In this document: piece by piece, positions 1 to 5,716 of the stretch
Position numbering within the stretch: the stretch's first letter is position 1
How the letters are laid out: every line of letters starts with the position of its first letter
Source of the DNA: Bacteroidota bacterium
GTDB taxonomy: Bacteria > Bacteroidota > Ignavibacteria > Ignavibacteriales > Melioribacteraceae
Length of the DNA stretch: 8,473 bases
NCBI GenBank assembly: GCA_021786655.1
Contig: JAJYMU010000041.1
Location: forward strand, 1 to 8,473
Reading direction: 5' to 3'
The notes under the pieces: model-generated
The model's input: only the letters and a program-made list of their open reading frames with translations
The model's database searches: none
What the model was told of the DNA's origin: nothing
Translations under genes and position numbers: made by a program

Positions 1-424
1 ATCCGCGCGCGTAAGCTTCATCAACGGCTTTCTGCATCAGCTTAACCCATTTGTGATATTCCCCGCGGATGTAGAGATATGCAACCTTAGCGCCGATAGC
101 GTAGCATGTTATAATCGCGCCTTCAATCAACTGGAAAGGATTGTCTTCAAAAATTTGTCTATCCTTAAACGAACCGGGCTCGCTTTCGTCACCGTTGATG
201 CAAAGATATTTTGGTTTATCGTTCGCCTTCGGCATGAAGCTCCACTTCAAACCAGCCAAGAACGCAGCGCCGCCTCTTCCACGCAGTCCAGATTTTTTCA
301 CTTGATCGATCAGCTCATCTGGAGTTTGCTTAAAAGCTTTTCTTGCCGATTCAAATCCAGAGTTAGCAAGATAAACTTCCATCTGATTCAGATTTGGTAT
401 TTCAGGTAATACGATTCGTTCCAT
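1..424 (-). CDS. nuoF: NADH-quinone oxidoreductase subunit F, 5' part (cut by window edge)
   Basis: This is the N-terminal 141 codons of the FMN- and NADH-binding subunit of respiratory complex I; the family is usually about 420-430 residues, so two thirds lies beyond the left edge, including the expected N3 iron-sulfur ligands. It accepts hydride from NADH at the tip of the peripheral arm. Visible motifs are the glycine-rich nucleotide loop GLRGRGGAAF at residues 47-56, followed by LKW, and the segment NGDESEPGSFKDR at 78-90, which matches the family's NADE-x-EPG-x-KDR block. The loop reads GGAAFLAG where most family members I know have GGAGFPTG, a mild divergence. The ATG at 424-422 shares one base with the nuoE stop (TAATG), so translation is probably coupled. 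The frame is open to the edge with no frameshift. Confidence 0.95.
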   Translation of the reverse strand, partial: MERIVLPEIPNLNQMEVYLANSGFESARKAFKQTPDELIDQVKKSGLRGRGGAAFLAGLKWSFMPKANDKPKYLCINGDESEPGSFKDRQIFEDNPFQLIEGAIITCYAIGAKVAYLYIRGEYHKWVKLMQKAVDEAYARG

Positions 425-897
425 TATTTCAGCGAGTCAATAATTTCTAAAACTTTTTCTTTGCTTAAATTTTCAAAATAGTCTTCGTTGACAGCAATCA
501 TCGGTGCGTAACCGCACGCGCCCATACATTCAACTTCTTCCAGAGAATATTTTCCATCAGTTGTCACCTGCATGTGATCGATCCCAAGCTTTCCTTTTAC
601 ATCATCCCAGATTTCGTAAGCGCCGCGTAGCATGCAAGAAACATTTGTGCAAACCTGTATGTGATATTTTCCCATCGGTTTTGTGTGATACATCGTATAG
701 AACGTTACAACGCTAAGCACATTTACTTTGTCGATTCCCAACACATTAGCGATCTCTTCCATTGCTTCGTTGGTGATATAACCATTTTGTTCTTGTGCAA
801 TGTAAACGACAGGCATCACCGCTGCCAGAGAAGTAGGATACTTCTTGCGTACGTCTTCAATTCGTTTAAGATTTTCTTCTGTGAACTGAAATTTCAT
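424..897 (-). CDS. nuoE: NADH-quinone oxidoreductase subunit E (24 kDa, [2Fe-2S] N1a)
   Basis: The thioredoxin-like ferredoxin subunit of the complex I NADH module, 157 residues, normal for the family. It binds the N1a [2Fe-2S] cluster beside the FMN of NuoF. The four ligands are visible as C83-x4-C88 (CTNVSC) and C124-x3-C128 (CMGAC), the spacing expected for NuoE. The N-terminal helical half carries the usual YP-x-S-x-L-x-x-V-x-x-VYIAQ pattern at about 20-35 and VTFYTMY at 64-70. It overlaps nuoF by one base at its 3' end and is separated from nuoD upstream by 87 nt, the only large gap inside this nuo segment, which holds hexamer repeats. An AAGG lies about 13 nt before the ATG, further than ideal for a ribosome binding site. 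No anomalies in the protein. Confidence 0.97.
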   Translation of the reverse strand: MKFQFTEENLKRIEDVRKKYPTSLAAVMPVVYIAQEQNGYITNEAMEEIANVLGIDKVNVLSVVTFYTMYHTKPMGKYHIQVCTNVSCMLRGAYEIWDDVKGKLGIDHMQVTTDGKYSLEEVECMGACGYAPMIAVNEDYFENLSKEKVLEIIDSLK

Positions 898-914
898 TTT
901 GTTCGAAACCTTTT

Positions 915-950
915 CTTAATCTTGCTCATAATCATAATCTTAATCTTCTG
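915..950 (+). repeat. Tandem degenerate hexamer array in the nuoD-nuoE gap
   Basis: Six consecutive 6-nt units read CTTAAT, CTTGCT, CATAAT, CATAAT, CTTAAT and CTTCTG on the plus strand, consensus C-T/A-T-A/G-A/C-T. On the transcribed sense strand this is a purine-rich AAG-type run just upstream of the nuoE start. The same unit family fills the gap between lysY and the amidotransferase gene at 6360-6443. The phase is exact over 36 nt. Function unknown; it could be a slippage-derived repeat family or an untranslated spacer. Confidence 0.75.
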
Positions 951-978
951 TGAGTACGAATAAATTTACGATTAAGAT
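937..978. repeat. 9-bp perfect inverted repeat between nuoD and nuoE
   Basis: ATCTTAATC at 937-945 pairs perfectly with GATTAAGAT at 970-978, leaving a 24 nt loop. The left arm is part of the hexamer array and the right arm is a single hexamer-family unit in opposite orientation. In RNA this would be a weak A/U-rich hairpin lying 7 nt beyond the nuoD stop codon. There is no G/C-rich stem with a T-run, so it does not look like an intrinsic terminator. It may only reflect the inverted layout of the repeat family. Confidence 0.5.
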
Positions 979-984
979 GAAAAA

Positions 985-2235
985 CTATTTATCTGCTTCC
1001 CCCATCACTGGATCAAGACTACCAATGATAGCGACAACATCCGACACCATTGCGCCCTTGCACAATTTTGGTATAGCTTGCAAATTGCAGAACGACGGCG
1101 AATGTATTTTTAATTTCCATGGATTGCCGGTTCCGTTACTAACAAAATAAAATCCCAATTCGCCTTTCGGATTCTCAACAGAAAAATACGTATCGCCTAC
1201 CGGGGGATTAATTCCAAAATTTATAATCATGAAATCGTGAATGAGCTCTTCCATCTTGGAGTAAATCTCAGTCTTGTGCGGAAGAACTTTTTTCGGATCA
1301 TTCGCCATTACTTCGCCATTAGGAATCTTATCGAGAAGCTGCTTCAAAATTTTTGCGCTCTCTCTTAATTCATCGCCTCTTTGATGATAACGAGCAAGAC
1401 AATCACCTTCTGTATAAACCGGTATGTTGAAATCAACTTCGTTATAGAACAAATACGGTTTAGCGCGGCGAACATCGTATTCAACACCGCTCGAGCGAAG
1501 ATTCGGACCGGTTATGCCGAGATCAATCGCATCTTCTTTCGACAAAATCCCAATACCTTCAAGACGATCAATAAAAATTCTGTTGCCGAGCATTAGTTTG
1601 TCCATCTCAACCATCGCCGGTTCTATCTCTTCCAAAAATTTTCTTGCCATAGCAATTGCTTCATCATCCATATCAGCAGCAACGCCGCCGATTCGAGTAT
1701 AGCTTGTTGTAAATCTCGCACCGGCTAGCCGGTCAAATATATTCTGAATTTTTTCACGCTCGCGGAACGTCCACATAACCATCGTAACCGCGCCGACATC
1801 CATCGCAAATGTTCCGATAGCAACAAGATGCGACGCAATTCTTGAAAGTTCGGAAACGATCATGCGAATGTATTGAGCACGTTTCGGCGCTTCGATACCG
1901 GCAAGTTTTTCGACAGCAAGGACATACGCAACGTTATTGCACATCGTAGCAAGATAATCGAGACGATCGGTATGAGGAATGAATTCGATGTAACTCATAT
2001 TTTCAGCCATCTTCTCGTAGCCGCGATGCAGATAACCGAGTTCAGGAACAATGCCCATAACAGTTTCACCATCAAGTCGTAACACGAGACGCAGAACACC
2101 GTGTGTTGCCGGGTGCTGCGGACCCATGTTGATAACCATTTCGTTTTCCAGAGCGTCTTCAATGGTAAGACCGGGATCATCGTGCAGACGCTTAAGAAGT
2201 TTTTCGTCGTTATATATTTGTGAAATTCTATCCAT
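985..2235 (-). CDS. nuoD: NADH-quinone oxidoreductase subunit D (49 kDa, quinone-binding)
   Basis: The 49 kDa subunit of complex I, 416 residues, full length. It is related to the [NiFe]-hydrogenase large subunit and forms the quinone pocket with NuoB next to cluster N2. The signature MGPQHPATHGVLR lies at residues 37-49. The quinone-site His of the family corresponds to H45, and Y94 in HTDRLDY lies exactly 49 residues later, the same spacing as His38/Tyr87 of Thermus Nqo4. The family C-terminus SLDPVMGEADK is complete. Other conserved blocks include GYLHRGYEK (67-75) and the GDCLARYHQR segment. The start lies 1 nt after the nuoC stop (TAAGATG), so the pair is probably translationally coupled. 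The gene is not fused to nuoC, unlike in Escherichia coli. Stop is TAG at 987-985. Confidence 0.98.
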   Translation of the reverse strand: MDRISQIYNDEKLLKRLHDDPGLTIEDALENEMVINMGPQHPATHGVLRLVLRLDGETVMGIVPELGYLHRGYEKMAENMSYIEFIPHTDRLDYLATMCNNVAYVLAVEKLAGIEAPKRAQYIRMIVSELSRIASHLVAIGTFAMDVGAVTMVMWTFREREKIQNIFDRLAGARFTTSYTRIGGVAADMDDEAIAMARKFLEEIEPAMVEMDKLMLGNRIFIDRLEGIGILSKEDAIDLGITGPNLRSSGVEYDVRRAKPYLFYNEVDFNIPVYTEGDCLARYHQRGDELRESAKILKQLLDKIPNGEVMANDPKKVLPHKTEIYSKMEELIHDFMIINFGINPPVGDTYFSVENPKGELGFYFVSNGTGNPWKLKIHSPSFCNLQAIPKLCKGAMVSDVVAIIGSLDPVMGEADK

Positions 2236-2236
2236 C

Positions 2237-2731
2237 TTATTCAGCTTTTTTGGGAAAAGGTAACGAACCGGGAATTCCGAGCAACGGAAAATCTTTTCTT
2301 AACGGATAATGTTCAAAACCTTCCGGCATATACATCCTTCTTAAATCCGGATGATTGACAAACTTGATTCCGTACATGTCGTAAGTTTCGCGCTCATACC
2401 AATCTGCACTTTTCCATAACGATGTAACACTTTCTATCGAGTTCGATTCATCGGTAATGTTTGCCTTAATGCGAAGAGTAAAATTCAGTTTGAAAGAATG
2501 AATGTGGTATACAACGGTAAATCTATTTTTGCGTGTCGCCCAATCGATTGCAGTTACATCTTTGCACATTGAGAATTGAAGATCGGGATCATTCTTCAAA
2601 AAATTTCCCAAAGGAACGATCTGATCTCTTTTAATCGTCAGACAAAGATCATCTCTAAAATCGGAAACCTCTTCCAGCGAAGATCCAAATTTCTCTTTTA
2701 CTTTTTCTACGATGAGTGCTTTAACATCCAT
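2237..2731 (-). CDS. nuoC: NADH-quinone oxidoreductase subunit C (30 kDa)
   Basis: The 30 kDa subunit of the complex I connecting module, 164 residues. It carries no cofactor and supports NuoD and NuoB. The N-terminal part (about 1-60) is variable. The C-terminal signature is complete: WYERETYDMYGIKF at 111-124, HPDLRRMYMPEGFEHYPLRKDFPL at 127-150, with GFEHYPLRKD in place of the more common W-E-GHPLRKD. It starts 4 nt after the nuoB stop and ends 1 nt before the nuoD ATG, so it is part of one tightly packed transcript. It stops shortly after the signature, so the protein is the stand-alone form and not a NuoCD fusion. Confidence 0.97.
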   Translation of the reverse strand: MDVKALIVEKVKEKFGSSLEEVSDFRDDLCLTIKRDQIVPLGNFLKNDPDLQFSMCKDVTAIDWATRKNRFTVVYHIHSFKLNFTLRIKANITDESNSIESVTSLWKSADWYERETYDMYGIKFVNHPDLRRMYMPEGFEHYPLRKDFPLLGIPGSLPFPKKAE

Positions 2732-2735
2732 AAGA

Positions 2736-3254
2736 TTAGTTTTGAGCGAGTTCTAGATCAACCAGAGGTCTGTTCTGAAAATCGCGTGCTTTTGTTTTTC
2801 CAATTTTTTCTTGAAGCGTCATCAATGCATTTAATAAATTTTCCGGACGTGGAGGACAACCGGCAGTATAAACATCTACCGGAAGAAATTGATCTATACC
2901 TTGCACAACGCTGTATGAACGGTACATCCCGCCGGATGAAGTGCACGCTCCCATTGCAATCACCCATTTTGGTTCCGGCATCTGATCGTAAATTCTTCTA
3001 ACAACTTGGGCCATCTTATAAGTAACCGTTCCAGCGACAATCATAAGATCACATTGGCGCGGAGTGAAGCGCATTACTTCGGAACCGAATCTTGCAATAT
3101 CATATTTCGGATCGGCTGCAGAAATCATTTCTATAGCGCAGCAAGAAATTCCCATCGGCATCGGCCAAACAGAACTTTTGCGCGCCCAAGAAACAATTGC
3201 ATCTATTGTTGTGGTGACATAACCGTCTTTTTGAAGGATAGCTTCTAATCCCAC
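2736..3254 (-). CDS. nuoB: NADH-quinone oxidoreductase subunit B (cluster N2)
   Basis: The 20 kDa PSST-type subunit, 172 residues, which holds [4Fe-4S] cluster N2, the last electron donor to quinone. The four ligands are present: the adjacent pair C38-C39 in GISCCAIEM, C104 in GACTSSGGMY and C133 in GCPPRPE. WARKSSVWPM at 23-32 is the usual quinone-pocket segment before the double cysteine. The start is GTG at 3254-3252, set inside the end of nuoA so that the genes share the 10 nt GTGGGATTAG. No in-frame ATG occurs before M32, inside the conserved region, so GTG is the only sensible start, and coupling to nuoA translation is likely. The C-terminal tail after 150 (KTKARDFQNRPLVDLELAQN) is lineage-specific. 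Confidence 0.97.
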   Translation of the reverse strand: MGLEAILQKDGYVTTTIDAIVSWARKSSVWPMPMGISCCAIEMISAADPKYDIARFGSEVMRFTPRQCDLMIVAGTVTYKMAQVVRRIYDQMPEPKWVIAMGACTSSGGMYRSYSVVQGIDQFLPVDVYTAGCPPRPENLLNALMTLQEKIGKTKARDFQNRPLVDLELAQN

Positions 3255-3613
3255 TTTAAGCCTCCCTTTCTGTAAACGTAAAGGTATCCTAATTCAAGAA
3301 CTATCAAGAATACAAACATTGGTAAGAATGCGAAGATTCCGTATTCATTAAAAAGTTTTTTGAATTGCACTGCCCACGGGTAAACGTAAATCACTTCAAT
3401 ATCAAAAATGATGAACAGCATTGCGACGAGATAATACTTGATTGAAATTCTTTCGTGAGTTGTTCCTACCGGGTCTTTGCCGCTTTCATAAGACATCAAT
3501 TTTATTTTGGTTGGACGCTGCGGACCGAATATTTTAGAGGACAAAACCACAATTCCGCCAAAAGCAGAAGCGACAACAATTACGAGAATAACCGGTATGT
3601 AATCAAGAATCAT
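3245..3613 (-). CDS. nuoA: NADH-quinone oxidoreductase subunit A (membrane subunit)
   Basis: The small membrane subunit of complex I, 122 residues, first gene of the nuo operon. Three hydrophobic helices are visible at about 4-24, 59-80 and 92-113, as expected for NuoA. The long loop between helices 1 and 2 holds the family motif YESGKDPVG at 42-50, and helix 2 carries the conserved acidic pair in FIIFDIEVIYVYPWA (D71, E73), which lies near the quinone entry and proton channel. The 3' end overlaps nuoB by 10 nt. No Shine-Dalgarno sequence is seen before the ATG; the leader is A/T-rich, as is common in Bacteroidota-like genomes. A Bacteroidota-type promoter match lies 26-57 nt upstream of the start, supporting this as the operon head. 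Confidence 0.97.
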   Translation of the reverse strand: MILDYIPVILVIVVASAFGGIVVLSSKIFGPQRPTKIKLMSYESGKDPVGTTHERISIKYYLVAMLFIIFDIEVIYVYPWAVQFKKLFNEYGIFAFLPMFVFLIVLELGYLYVYRKGGLKWD

Positions 3614-3638
3614 AGCTAGAATTAATTTTTTAACGTGT

Positions 3639-3670
3639 CAAAAATAAATGAAATGCGGTTATAAAGCAAA
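3639..3670 (-). promoter_or_regulatory. Candidate Bacteroidota-type promoter of the nuo operon
   Basis: On the minus strand TTTG (3670-3667) is followed after exactly 20 nt by TATTTTTG (3646-3639). This matches the primary-sigma consensus of Bacteroidota, TTTG near -33 and TAnnTTTG near -7, at full identity. The inferred transcription start is near 3632, giving an untranslated leader of about 20 nt before the nuoA ATG. Position, strand and spacing fit the head of the operon. A/T-rich DNA can give such matches by chance, so it remains a prediction. Confidence 0.55.
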
Positions 3671-3682
3671 GAAAGTATTTGA

Positions 3683-3705
3683 GAGTGTAGAGTGATGAGT
3701 GTAGA
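3683..3705 (+). repeat. Short direct repeat GAGTGTAGA, 14-nt period
   Basis: GAGTGTAGA occurs at 3683-3691 and again at 3697-3705, with GTGATG between. The second copy runs into the left arm of the hairpin at 3703-3735. It belongs to the low-complexity repeat composite that fills the space between the lysJ stop and the nuoA promoter, and it encodes nothing recognisable. Confidence 0.5.
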
Positions 3706-3735
3706 ATGCAGAACTAATATCTAATTCTGCATTCT
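3703..3735. repeat. 11-bp perfect inverted repeat between lysJ and nuoA
   Basis: AGAATGCAGAA at 3703-3713 and TTCTGCATTCT at 3725-3735 form a perfect 11-bp stem with an 11 nt loop. It lies downstream of lysJ and upstream of the nuoA promoter, where a terminator would be expected. However, neither strand shows a run of T after the stem: the minus-strand sequence that follows is ACACTCATCACTC. I therefore call it an inverted repeat that may slow or protect transcripts, not an intrinsic terminator. Its composition resembles dispersed intergenic repeats. Confidence 0.6.
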
Positions 3736-3776
3736 CAATTAGCAACCTGCCTGCCGGTAGGCAAGATTCTCAATTA
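3731..3776. repeat. 11-bp direct repeats flanking a GC-rich near-palindrome at the lysJ stop
   Basis: ATTCTCAATTA occurs at 3731-3741 and 3766-3776. Between them sit 24 nt containing TGCCTGCCGGTAGGCA (3748-3763), palindromic except for one pair (G:T on one strand, A:C on the other). The insert is much richer in G+C than its surroundings. The right copy contains the lysJ stop codon (TAA, 3776-3774). The arrangement looks like a small palindromic unit inserted with, or flanked by, a duplicated target. CCTGCC/GGCAGG palindromes of this kind are, from memory, common dispersed intergenic elements; I cannot verify copy number here. Confidence 0.55.
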
Positions 3777-4928
3777 TTTTAATACTTGAGCTAACTTTTC
3801 AACTACGGTGTTAAGGTCTTCGTAGCTAATTACCAGCGGCGGCAGCATACGCAATACGGTTGTTCCAGCCGGAAGTGAAATTATTCCTTTGTTGAGCAGC
3901 TCGACGATAACGGGTTGAGATTTGTCTTTCAATTCGATACCGATCATTAATCCAACAATTCTGATTTCGCGAATTTTGGAAAGATTCAGCTTCTCCAATT
4001 TCTCTTTGAAATATTTCCCTTTTTCTTCGGCTTGTTCCCAAAGTTTATTTTCAATCATGAAGTCGATCGATGCGATTCCGGCTGCACATGCGAGCGGATT
4101 ACCGCCGAATGTTGAGCCGTGTTTGCTTTTTTCAACTTGGATTTTATCCGAACACAAAATAGCGCCCATCGGGAAACCGCCTGCAATAGATTTTGCCAAT
4201 GTCATTATGTCTGCTTCGATCCCCAAACTTTCGATCGCAAACATTTTTCCGGTACGGCAGAACCCGGTTTGGATTTCATCGATGATCAGGAGAATATTTT
4301 TCTCGTCGCAAAGTTGTCTGACTTTTTGAAAATATTCTTTCTGCCCAATGTTAATTCCACCTTCACCTTGAATCGGTTCAAGAATGATTCCGGCTGTATC
4401 GCCATCAACAACTTCAGCAAGTTTTTCAAAATTATTGTACGGAACGAACGTGAAACCCGGAACAAGTGGTTCGAAATCTTCACGGTATTCTTTTTTATAT
4501 GTTGCGCTCAAAGCGCCCAATGTTCTTCCGTGAAAACCTTTCATCGCGGCAATGAATTTTGTTTTCTTTGTATTCAAGCGCGCAAATTTGATCGCACCTT
4601 CGATAGCTTCAGTACCACTGTTAGTTAAAAAAGCTTTCGTCAAATTTTTCGGAACGATGCTGAAAAGCTTCTCCAGAAAAATTGCTTTGGTATCGTTGTA
4701 AAAAGTATTCGGGCAAGTTATCAATGTTGATGCTTGCTTGGTTAACGCTTCCACGACTTTTTCGTTAGCATGACCAATGTTGGCAACGCTGATACCAGCA
4801 GCCATATCAATGTATTCGTTGCCTTTGTCGTCCCACAATCTGGCGCCTTTGCCTTTTACCAAGACAATATCTCGTCGCGGGTAAACGTCAATTTCATATT
4901 TCTGGGTAATTTCTTTGTAGTCGATCAT
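3774..4928 (-). CDS. lysJ/argD: LysJ/ArgD-type PLP aminotransferase (LysW pathway)
   Basis: A class III (acetylornithine-type) pyridoxal-phosphate aminotransferase, 384 residues, normal length. It would transfer an amino group from glutamate to the carrier-bound semialdehyde, giving LysW-linked ornithine or lysine; an acetylornithine aminotransferase role is the alternative. Visible motifs: SGTEAIE (104-110, phosphate cup), GFHGRTLGALS (131-141), EPIQGEGG (184-191), DEIQTGFCRTG (217-227, the Asp that contacts the pyridine nitrogen), the Schiff-base lysine K246 in LAKSIAGGFPMG, GSTFGGNPLACAA (271-283) and LRMLPPL near the end. The start overlaps the lysZ stop by 4 nt (ATGA), strong evidence for coupling. 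An AAAGG lies about 12 nt upstream of the ATG. It is the last gene of the biosynthetic block; the stop lies within an intergenic direct repeat. Substrate choice cannot be read from the sequence. Confidence 0.93.
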   Translation of the reverse strand: MIDYKEITQKYEIDVYPRRDIVLVKGKGARLWDDKGNEYIDMAAGISVANIGHANEKVVEALTKQASTLITCPNTFYNDTKAIFLEKLFSIVPKNLTKAFLTNSGTEAIEGAIKFARLNTKKTKFIAAMKGFHGRTLGALSATYKKEYREDFEPLVPGFTFVPYNNFEKLAEVVDGDTAGIILEPIQGEGGINIGQKEYFQKVRQLCDEKNILLIIDEIQTGFCRTGKMFAIESLGIEADIMTLAKSIAGGFPMGAILCSDKIQVEKSKHGSTFGGNPLACAAGIASIDFMIENKLWEQAEEKGKYFKEKLEKLNLSKIREIRIVGLMIGIELKDKSQPVIVELLNKGIISLPAGTTVLRMLPPLVISYEDLNTVVEKLAQVLK

Positions 4929-5716
4929 TGTATTGTTGTTCCTTTACCATTTAATGCATCTTTAATTGGATTTTCATTTCTGCCGTCAGAGAGAATTACA
5001 GTAGTGTCTCCGCTTTCGAATAACTTCCTGAGCGCAAGAATTTTGCGTTTCATTCTTCCTTCAACTTTTTGTTCCATTGCTTCTAGTTCGGACTTCGACA
5101 TTTTCGATACCAACGATGACGGATCGTTCTTATCAAGCAAAAAACCCGGCGCCTCGATGAGTGAAATAATTTTTTCAGCTTTGAATTCGCTCTGCAGCAG
5201 TGCGACTATATCATCGTTCTCAGAATTGATCGCGAAATTATTTTCATCAATCAATGGAACGCTTAGCACCGGCGTATAACCATTTTCAAGTAACAAATCT
5301 AAAAGTTGTTTATTGATCGCTTTAGGTTTGCCGGAAAAATCTCTAAGCAAAAGAGTTTTGCCTCCTTCGCGTACTTTTATTCCGCTGTTACGTTTTCCTT
5401 GAAGTAATTTTCCATCAACACCGGATAAACCAACTGCGTTAATGCCGTTTTGCTGCAATAGCTCGACGATTCTTTTGTTCTTCACTCCTGCGTATGCCAT
5501 CATCATTAAATCGATTGTGTTTTCGTCGCTCAAAACCGAATCGTAACCGGAAAGCGAAGTAACAACTTTCTTTTCGATACCAAGTTTCTGTGCAAGTTCG
5601 TCACGCAAAGCGTTAGCGCCGTGAACAATTATAAATTTCTCATCGACAGTCGCAAGATCAGCCGCAATACCTTTCAAGTTCAGTTCTTTTCCGCCGCCTA
5701 TTTTAATTAGTAGCAT
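4925..5716 (-). CDS. lysZ/argB: LysZ/ArgB-like amino-acid kinase ([LysW]-aminoadipate/glutamate kinase)
   Basis: An amino-acid-kinase-fold enzyme of 263 residues that should phosphorylate the carboxylate of the LysW-bound substrate. LysZ-type features are KIGGG (5-9), AVGLSGVDGKLLQGKR (94-109), AINSENDDIVALL (162-174), EGRMKRK (219-225) and the C-terminal DGRNENPIKDALNGKGT (244-260), which agrees with LysZ better than with classical N-acetylglutamate kinase. Two oddities: the HGGG/HGGS loop reads VHGAN (31-35), and the Arg normally found in the R-x-T-D substrate motif is V61 (GYDSVLSDENT). Both could change substrate binding. The start overlaps the amidotransferase stop by 10 nt, with GGAGA 4 nt upstream of the ATG inside that gene, so it has its own ribosome site and is coupled. 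The stop overlaps lysJ by 4 nt. Confidence 0.9.
   Translation of the reverse strand: MLLIKIGGGKELNLKGIAADLATVDEKFIIVHGANALRDELAQKLGIEKKVVTSLSGYDSVLSDENTIDLMMMAYAGVKNKRIVELLQQNGINAVGLSGVDGKLLQGKRNSGIKVREGGKTLLLRDFSGKPKAINKQLLDLLLENGYTPVLSVPLIDENNFAINSENDDIVALLQSEFKAEKIISLIEAPGFLLDKNDPSSLVSKMSKSELEAMEQKVEGRMKRKILALRKLFESGDTTVILSDGRNENPIKDALNGKGTTIQ

Noticed and set aside
53..409. Plus-strand open frame of 118 codons at the left edge
   Set aside because: Antisense to the nuoF N-terminus, which shows the glycine-rich FMN/NADH motifs.
661..963. Plus-strand frame running through the nuoD-nuoE gap as a small hidden gene
   Set aside because: Most of it is antisense to nuoE, and its C-terminal part is just the translated hexamer repeat (LILLIIIILI).
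2576..3001. Plus-strand open frame of 141 codons
   Set aside because: Antisense to nuoC and nuoB, both with complete family signatures.
3703..3735. 11-bp hairpin as an intrinsic terminator of the lys operon
   Set aside because: The stem is not G/C-rich and no T-run follows it on the minus strand; kept as an inverted repeat only.
4119..4628. Plus-strand open frame of 169 codons
   Set aside because: It lies wholly antisense to lysJ, whose motifs are all intact; the translation is rich in F, C and N in the way expected of a shadow frame.
4770..5279. Plus-strand open frame of 169 codons across the lysJ/lysZ junction
   Set aside because: Antisense to two well-supported overlapping genes, serine/phenylalanine-rich, and no recognisable domain.
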